From: UBA5239 sp040391785
Lineage (GTDB): Bacteria > Verrucomicrobiota > Lentisphaeria > Victivallales > Victivallaceae
Length of the DNA: 64,000 nt
Direction: 5' to 3'
NCBI GenBank assembly: GCA_040391785.1
Contig: JBEBXH010000027.1
Location: forward strand, 1-64,000
Of this stretch, positions 58,892-64,000 are shown piece after piece. Every line of letters begins with the position of its first letter. The first letter of the stretch is position 1. Position numbers and translations under genes: made by a program. Below the pieces are notes generated by a model. That model made no database searches. It was not told the DNA's origin and saw nothing but the letters and a program-made list of their open reading frames with translations.

Positions 58892-59653
58892 ATGGGGCTT
58901 TTCGGTAGTTTTTTCGGCAAAAAGAAAAGCAGTTCGAAAAATGAACATCAGTCGCTGTTTGACGGCGATTATGATATAGACCGGAGTAATTGGAACGAGG
59001 TTTTTTCCGCCTGTTTAGGGGAAATGATGGCGGTTCAAAGCGCCGTCGCGGAGTTGGTGGTAAGGGAACGGGAGTGGAACATGGATTTTGAGCGAGGGGT
59101 GATTTCCTTCGGTCAAGACGAATATCCGCTTCAGTTTATCGGTTCCGAGGCGAACGTATCCAACAGCTGGATGTGGGGTTGGGAGAATATCAATGAATTC
59201 GATGAGCAGATTCTGGAGCTCGCGAACGCCGCCAGGCAAACCGGTGAAGCATGGGGCCTTGAGCCGTTTGCCACGGCGCAATTCGAGCTCACAGAGACTG
59301 TCAATGGCCATCATTTAGCCATTGCCGCCTGCGGTATTTTCAGCGATAATTTGTGTTATTATCGTGGAGAGCATGACGCGGGCGCGGTTTTTGTGGCGTT
59401 CTCGGGGGTGCCGGACGAGGTATTTAACTCTGTCAAGATGCAGGACTTCATCGATATCACCATGTGGTGCATTCAGCAGTTCGAGGTCAACCATATTCTC
59501 TTTGTGGAGGGATTTCTGATCTGGAACGGCACGCCGTATGAGTGGCAGGGCAATACCATAGTCGCGCATTTCGACCAGGATTTGCGGATTGATTTCGAAC
59601 AGGCCGGGGAGGTCTGGCGGATCAGCCAGATTTTCGGCCGCCGCCTCGGATAA
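58892..59653 (+). CDS. DUF6882-like protein
   Basis: 253 residues, ATG 58892 with GAGGAGGAG upstream. After a basic N-terminus (GSFFGKKKSSSK) the core contains LQFIGSEANVSNSWMWGWENIN, ELANAARQTGEAWGLEPF and FVAFSGVP, which I associate with DUF6882. Cytoplasmic, function unknown. Ends before a strong terminator. Confidence 0.6.
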   Translation: MGLFGSFFGKKKSSSKNEHQSLFDGDYDIDRSNWNEVFSACLGEMMAVQSAVAELVVREREWNMDFERGVISFGQDEYPLQFIGSEANVSNSWMWGWENINEFDEQILELANAARQTGEAWGLEPFATAQFELTETVNGHHLAIAACGIFSDNLCYYRGEHDAGAVFVAFSGVPDEVFNSVKMQDFIDITMWCIQQFEVNHILFVEGFLIWNGTPYEWQGNTIVAHFDQDLRIDFEQAGEVWRISQIFGRRLG

Positions 59654-59680
59654 AATAGAGCTTATCAACTAATAAGAGAA

Positions 59681-59711
59681 AAGGCCGGATTTTTGAGGTC
59701 CGGCCTTTTTT
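59681..59711. terminator. Bidirectional factor-independent terminator
   Basis: AAGGCCGGA (59681-59689) and TCCGGCCTT (59699-59707) pair perfectly around a 9-base loop, followed by T6 on the plus strand and TTTTC on the minus strand. It lies between the converging DUF6882 and pfp genes. Confidence 0.92.
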
Positions 59712-59723
59712 GTATCTGCGCAA

Positions 59724-61013
59724 TTATTTCTTGCGGAAAGCTTCGAGCTCGTAAGCCGGGAGCTTCTTGTCGGCAAACACCGGTTTGAACTGGGTGAAGC
59801 GCTGACGGCCATTGATGACCGGGACGCTCGGCCAGTCTTCGCCAACCAGCGGACGGACGTAATTCATGAATTCGTCGGTCACGTCGCTGCCGTCGGCAGT
59901 GAGCCAGTTTTTCGGGAAGAAACGCTCGGAGTTGGCGACTTGTTCCAGCGACACTTTGTCGTAGCGGACCTGATAAATCAGGCCGGGCTCGCGGAGAAGG
60001 GTGGACATGAAGCCGCCCTGGCCCTCGGCAGCCAGCAGCACGGCCTTCTGGCCGCAGCGGTAGGCTTCGTCGAGGTCAACGGTCGAGGCGTAAATCGCCG
60101 TGGCGCGCTGGTCGGTGCCAAAGGCCTGGCCACGGGCGCTGCCGCGGGCATTGATGCCGTGTTTGTTCAGGTAATTGACCAGTGCCTGCTGCACGGTGGT
60201 TTCGCTGGCGCCGAACTGGGCGTGGCCGAAACTGTCCTTGGTGAAACCGAGGTCGCCGACGTCGCAGCCTTCGCTGACGACGACAACCGCGCGGCCGCGT
60301 TCCTTGACCGTGGCATTGATCTTGTCGGCCATCTGTTCCATGGTCAGACCGGCTTCGTAGAGGAAAATCAGCAGCGGGGTTTCGCGTTTCGGATCGGCGA
60401 GGCGGGCGGCGGCCGGGATGAAGCCGATTTTGCGGCCCATGGCCTGCAGGACGAGAACGGGGTCGGCCGGGCTGGAACCGCGGTTTTCTTCTTCGGCGTT
60501 CTGGACGATGTTGGACCAGTAGCGGGCCACGGAGCCGTAGCCGGGGGTGTGGTCGATGAGCTTGAATTCGGCGTCGCCCACGTCATTGTCGATGGTCTTG
60601 GGCACGCCGATGCCGATGCAGTCGAGGCCGCGCTCCTGAGCGAGCTTGGCGACTTTGTTGGCCGTGTCCATGGAGTCATTGCCGCCGTTGTAGAGGAAAT
60701 AACCGATGTTATGAGCCTTGATGACTTCGATGATACGCTCGAAATCTTCCTTTTGATTGGATTTCACCTTGTAGCGGCAGGTACCGATGGCGCCGGCGGC
60801 CGGGGTGTTGCGGAGCAGCGCGATTTCATCTTCGCACTGGCAGGAGAGATCAAGCAGTTCTTCCTTGAGCACGCCTTCGATGCCGTGCCAGCCCGCGTAG
60901 ACCGTGCCGATCTTATCGGGAAAGGCCTTGGCCGCGTCGATCACGCCGCGCAGGGAACTGTTGATTACCGGCGAGGGCCCGCCGGACTGGGCAATGAGCA
61001 GATTTTTTTTCAT
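59724..61013 (-). CDS. pfp: Diphosphate-fructose-6-phosphate 1-phosphotransferase
   Basis: 429 residues of the phosphofructokinase family: QSGGPSPVINSSLRGVI, YNGGNDSMDTANKVAKLA and VPKTIDNDVGDAEF. The Asp in GGNDS (Gly in ATP enzymes) and Lys in PKTIDND mark PPi as phosphoryl donor. The reaction is reversible, so it can serve glycolysis and gluconeogenesis. GGAGGAAGA precedes ATG. Confidence 0.92.
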   Translation of the reverse strand: MKKNLLIAQSGGPSPVINSSLRGVIDAAKAFPDKIGTVYAGWHGIEGVLKEELLDLSCQCEDEIALLRNTPAAGAIGTCRYKVKSNQKEDFERIIEVIKAHNIGYFLYNGGNDSMDTANKVAKLAQERGLDCIGIGVPKTIDNDVGDAEFKLIDHTPGYGSVARYWSNIVQNAEEENRGSSPADPVLVLQAMGRKIGFIPAAARLADPKRETPLLIFLYEAGLTMEQMADKINATVKERGRAVVVVSEGCDVGDLGFTKDSFGHAQFGASETTVQQALVNYLNKHGINARGSARGQAFGTDQRATAIYASTVDLDEAYRCGQKAVLLAAEGQGGFMSTLLREPGLIYQVRYDKVSLEQVANSERFFPKNWLTADGSDVTDEFMNYVRPLVGEDWPSVPVINGRQRFTQFKPVFADKKLPAYELEAFRKK

Positions 61014-61025
61014 TCTTCCTCCGTA

Positions 61026-62003
61026 TTAATTATTTGGGAATATTGGCTTTTTCTGTTTACCGCGGATGACCGAGCTGGGGTCCTCGTCCAGTGTCGAGGT
61101 GAGTTCGGTGATGGTGTCGATGGCGTTGTTCAGCTTTTGCAGCGTGACTTTGAGGCTTTCCTCGAGGCTGGCGATCGAGCCGGATGCATTGCGTAGCGCC
61201 CCGGTCGTTTCCGGAATCTTGGAGTTGTGCATGATGGTATTGGACGCATTGCTGAGTTCATCGATCGACTTGATGGTGGAATTGAGGTTGTTGACCAGTT
61301 CATCCATCTTTTCGCGGGTCAGGACTTTGGCGATTTCGCCGGAAGCATTGTCGAGGTTGGTGCTCATGCGTTCGAGCCGCTCGATGCTGCCGCGCAGGTT
61401 GGGGTCGTCCAGCAGCTTTTTCATGGCGAGGAGGCTGTCGCCGATCTTATCGGAAATGCCCTGAAAGTCGACCTTGCTGAGTTTCTCCAGTGAACCGGAC
61501 ACCAGTTTGAGGATATCGGTAATCTTGGAGGAGGTGGCCGGCACGAAAAAGACGCCATGATCGAGCCGTTCCGGTTTGATCACAACTCCACCGGGCTCAT
61601 GATAATTCAGTTCGACATAGCGCATACCGGTAATGCCCGCGAATTCAACGGTGGAACGCAGCCCGGACCCGACCTCGCGCTCCATGAATTTGTAGAAATT
61701 GTGCAAATTATCGAGACTGCGGCTTTTTTGACTGGCGAAAGCCCGGAGATCCACCGACATGTCGACCCGGATCATTTTATCCTCGACCTGAAGCGCCAGC
61801 CCGGTGACGCTGCCGACTGGCACGCCCTTGTACTTGACGGCGGCTCCCACGTTCAGCCCCTGGACGGATTCCTGCATGTAGGATACCAACTTGCCCTTGG
61901 TGACAAAGGCGTCGCGCATGCCCAGGAGTGCAATGCAGACAATCAGCAGCAACACACCGGCCAGGACAAACAATCCGAGCCTGAATTTATTCACATCAGC
62001 CAT
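61026..62003 (-). CDS. mlaD: MlaD-type MCE-domain protein
   Basis: 325 residues: N-terminal transmembrane helix (LGLFVLAGVLLLIVCIALLG), MCE domain about 35-115 (VQGLNVGAAVKYKGVPVGSV, GLRSTVEFAGITGMRYVELN), and a long helical C-terminal part with heptad-like pattern. Substrate-binding ring of an ABC system that moves phospholipid between membranes; third gene of mlaE-mlaF-mlaD. Confidence 0.9.
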   Translation of the reverse strand: MADVNKFRLGLFVLAGVLLLIVCIALLGMRDAFVTKGKLVSYMQESVQGLNVGAAVKYKGVPVGSVTGLALQVEDKMIRVDMSVDLRAFASQKSRSLDNLHNFYKFMEREVGSGLRSTVEFAGITGMRYVELNYHEPGGVVIKPERLDHGVFFVPATSSKITDILKLVSGSLEKLSKVDFQGISDKIGDSLLAMKKLLDDPNLRGSIERLERMSTNLDNASGEIAKVLTREKMDELVNNLNSTIKSIDELSNASNTIMHNSKIPETTGALRNASGSIASLEESLKVTLQKLNNAIDTITELTSTLDEDPSSVIRGKQKKPIFPNN

Positions 62004-62023
62004 ATATCATAATCTCCAATAAG

Positions 62024-62782
62024 TTATTCTGCACATTTCAACCCGGCGCGGGTCAGGAACTCGCGAACCCAGGGGTTTGGGGAGTCCTTTTTCAAATCCC
62101 GGACGGGGCCGTCGGCAACGATGGTTTTTTCGTTGCGGTCAAGCATAATCACGCGGTCAGTCACCGCGAAAATACTGTCGAGCTCGTGAGTCACGATGAC
62201 GATGGTCGTGCCGAGGCGGTCGCGCAAACTGAGGATCAAGCGGTCGAGTTCGGCGGAGGTGATCGGGTCGAGCCCGGCCGAGGGTTCGTCGAAAAAGAGT
62301 AGCGTGGGGTCGAGCGCCATGGCGCGGGCCAGCCCGGCGCGCTTGCGCATGCCGCCGCTGAGCTCGGACGGCATCAAATCGGCGGAACCGGCGAGGTCGA
62401 CCATGGCGAGTTTTTCTTCGATCACGGCCTTGATTTCGGCGGGCGTCTTGCTGGTGTATTCCTGCAGCGGGAGCGCGATGTTTTCGCCGATGGTCATCGA
62501 GCCGAACAGTGCGCCACCCTGATAGGTGACGCCGAATTTCCGCATCAGCACGCGCTTCGCTTCTTCCTCGGCCTTGACGATGCTCTCGCCGAAAATGAGG
62601 ATGTCGCCGGCAAAGGGCTGGTAGAGGCCGATCATGTGCTTCAACAGCGTACTTTTGCCGCAGCCGGAACCGCCAAGGATTCCGAAAATCTCCGCCGGTT
62701 TGACCTCGAAACTTAAATTCTGCTGTACGACTTTGGTGCCGTAGCCGATCGTCAGGTCTTTTACTTCAATGACATTTTTCAT
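62024..62782 (-). CDS. mlaF: MlaF-type ABC transporter ATP-binding protein
   Basis: 252 residues: Walker A GGSGCGKSTLLKHMIG, Q-loop TYQGGALFGSMTIGENIALPLQ, signature ELSGGMRKRAGLARAMALDP, Walker B LLFFDEPSAGLDP, H-loop VTHE. The GGMRKRAGLARA signature is typical for Mla/Ttg2A ATPases. Energises MlaE-MlaD lipid transport. Confidence 0.93.
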   Translation of the reverse strand: MKNVIEVKDLTIGYGTKVVQQNLSFEVKPAEIFGILGGSGCGKSTLLKHMIGLYQPFAGDILIFGESIVKAEEEAKRVLMRKFGVTYQGGALFGSMTIGENIALPLQEYTSKTPAEIKAVIEEKLAMVDLAGSADLMPSELSGGMRKRAGLARAMALDPTLLFFDEPSAGLDPITSAELDRLILSLRDRLGTTIVIVTHELDSIFAVTDRVIMLDRNEKTIVADGPVRDLKKDSPNPWVREFLTRAGLKCAE

Positions 62783-62785
62783 ATT

Positions 62786-63604
62786 TTAATACCCCAACAG
62801 ATAACATAATATCGTCATAATTGCGTCGGCGATCACGATAATGAAAATCGAGGTGACCACCGACGACGTCGTAGCACGTCCAACCCCCTGTGCATCGGTG
62901 CTGGACTGGAAACCACGGATGCAGCCCACCAGCGTGATGATGAATGCAAACACAATACTCTTGATCAATCCGATACTAAACGTGGAGATCTTCAACACTT
63001 CTATGGTACGTGAAAAATACGCCACCGACGGAATCCCCATCAGCCCGGTGCCGACAACGAAGCCGCCGAAAATCCCGCAGACATTTCCAAACACCGTCAG
63101 GGTCGGAATCGCGATCAGCATCGCCAGCAGTTTCGGCAGCACCAGGAAACGGACCGGCTCGATGCCCATGGTTTCGAGCGCGCTGATTTCTTCGTCGACT
63201 TTCATGGTGCCGATTTCAGCGGCGAAGGCGGAACCGGCGCGGCCGGTGGCGATCATGGCAACCATCAGCGGCCCCATCTCTTTCAAAATGACAAAACCGA
63301 CCATATCGGCAATAAAGAGTTCACCACCATAGGTTCTCAGGATCACCGCTCCCTGGAACGCCATGATCAGGCCCATCAGGAGGCAGATCAGCGTGACGAT
63401 CGGCAGCGCCTGACTGCCGCAGAGGTCCATGTAATAAAAGATATCGTTCCAGCGGATTTTGTACTTACATTTCAGCGTTTTCCATGAAACCGACGTCACG
63501 TCGCCGAGAAATGAAACCATGTCGTACATGTCTGCCTGATACTTCAGGTAGCGTTCGCCGACCAGTTCGATATAGCTGCGGATTTTAGACTTCACTTCAC
63601 TCAT
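62786..63604 (-). CDS. mlaE: MlaE-type ABC permease
   Basis: 272 residues, about five to six membrane helices. Family motif LKEMGPLMVAMIATGRAGSAFAAEIGTMKVDEEISALETMG is clear. First gene of the operon, three bases before mlaF. Inner-membrane core of a lipid transporter. Confidence 0.94.
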   Translation of the reverse strand: MSEVKSKIRSYIELVGERYLKYQADMYDMVSFLGDVTSVSWKTLKCKYKIRWNDIFYYMDLCGSQALPIVTLICLLMGLIMAFQGAVILRTYGGELFIADMVGFVILKEMGPLMVAMIATGRAGSAFAAEIGTMKVDEEISALETMGIEPVRFLVLPKLLAMLIAIPTLTVFGNVCGIFGGFVVGTGLMGIPSVAYFSRTIEVLKISTFSIGLIKSIVFAFIITLVGCIRGFQSSTDAQGVGRATTSSVVTSIFIIVIADAIMTILCYLLGY

Positions 63605-63666
63605 GCCGATTAATGTATCACAAAAAACCGATTTTTAAATCCCCAAAAGTGTTTTTCGTGCAAATA

Positions 63667-64000
63667 TCAGAACCAGGCGTCGCGAATCAGCCTGGCGGTA
63701 CACTCCAGGGCCTCGGGCACGACCCGGGTGTCGCCGATCACCGGCATGAAGTTGCAGTCGCCGTTCCAGCGCGGTACGATGTGGAGGTGGATGTGATCCG
63801 CCACCCCTGCGCCCGCCGCGAGCCCGAGGTTGAACCCCACGTTGTAGCCTGCCGGGCACATGACTTTGTCCAGCACTTCCTTGGCGCGGATGCAGAGGTC
63901 CATGACTTCGAGCCGTTCCTCCGCGGTGAGCCCGGAAATATCGCCGAGATGACGATATGGTACGACCAGCAGGTGTCCCGAGTTATAGGGATAGCGGTTC
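63667..64000 (-). CDS. HIT-family hydrolase/transferase, 5' end outside window
   Basis: The frame is open to the window edge and reads NRYPYNSGHLLVVPYRHLGD at the left of the visible protein, so the ATG at 63903 is internal. The histidine triad is HIHLHIVPRW, with NVGFNLGLAAGAGVADH before it: the nucleotide-binding fold of HIT/AP4A-phosphorylase-like enzymes. About 111 residues are visible; the N-terminus is missing. Confidence 0.9.
   Translation of the reverse strand, partial: NRYPYNSGHLLVVPYRHLGDISGLTAEERLEVMDLCIRAKEVLDKVMCPAGYNVGFNLGLAAGAGVADHIHLHIVPRWNGDCNFMPVIGDTRVVPEALECTARLIRDAWF

Overview
The window looks like chromosome of a Gram-negative PVC-type bacterium, most likely Lentisphaerota (Victivallis-like). 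The evidence is three pseudopilins with the FTLIELLVVIAIIAIL-type N-terminus and a distal H-X9-DG-like motif, each near secreted glycan enzymes or unknown proteins; DUF4838 and GH123/DUF4091-type proteins; outer-membrane lipid transport genes; KDO synthesis (kdsD); and PPi-dependent phosphofructokinase. The assignment is by family content only, since no rRNA is present.

Positions 1-11,050 form an AT-rich accessory island. Left to right it holds a 24-residue tandem-repeat protein cut by the window edge, a run of unrecognised genes (two with poly-Asp tails, one lipoprotein), a leftward module of serine recombinase, class II glutamine amidotransferase and amidoligase, and then two adjacent reverse transcriptases. 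The RT pair matches the antiphage DRT type 3 system (Drt3a + Drt3b). Directly downstream I find a compact ncRNA candidate with its own promoter (TTGAAA-17-TATATT), a 17-bp closing stem, an internal CACACACA tract and a T7 terminator. The ACACAC tract is the template I recall being reported for Drt3a. The island ends at a decayed tyrosine-recombinase gene and a tRNA-Thr(CGU), a plausible integration site.

From 11 to 31 kb the window is GC-rich and carries a PstS-like binding protein and two parallel cassettes of the form regulator - pseudopilin - secreted glycan enzyme: LacI / pilin / DUF4838 on the minus strand and GntR-LacI hybrid / pilin / GH123-like on the plus strand, flanking glmS. A lipoprotein acetolactate decarboxylase, a CE7 esterase, an MFS transporter, a hydrolase and an MprF-C-like protein follow. 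Between 30 and 35.6 kb are an aromatic amino acid permease, a SpoIIE-type phosphatase and STAS antagonist in one overlapping operon, and a nitroreductase with an unknown partner.

From 35.7 to 57 kb almost everything reads rightward in tight, often overlapping order: aconitase, ung, etfB-etfA-glcD (same order as the electron-confurcating lactate dehydrogenase), DUF1805, pdxB, thiI, nfo, a glutamate symporter, ydbH-ynbE-ydbL, an acyltransferase, an orphan OppD-like ATPase, a TPR protein, mutL, hisE, hisG, kdsD and an iron alcohol dehydrogenase. The right end has a third pseudopilin, a DUF6882 protein, and leftward pfp, mlaD, mlaF, mlaE and a partial HIT gene. Thus two different intermembrane lipid-transport systems (Mla-type ABC and YdbH/YnbE-type bridge) lie within 18 kb. 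Intergenic spaces contain unusual hairpin repeats, including a 25-bp-period array in which the linker is conserved while the hairpin sequence varies with compensatory pairing.
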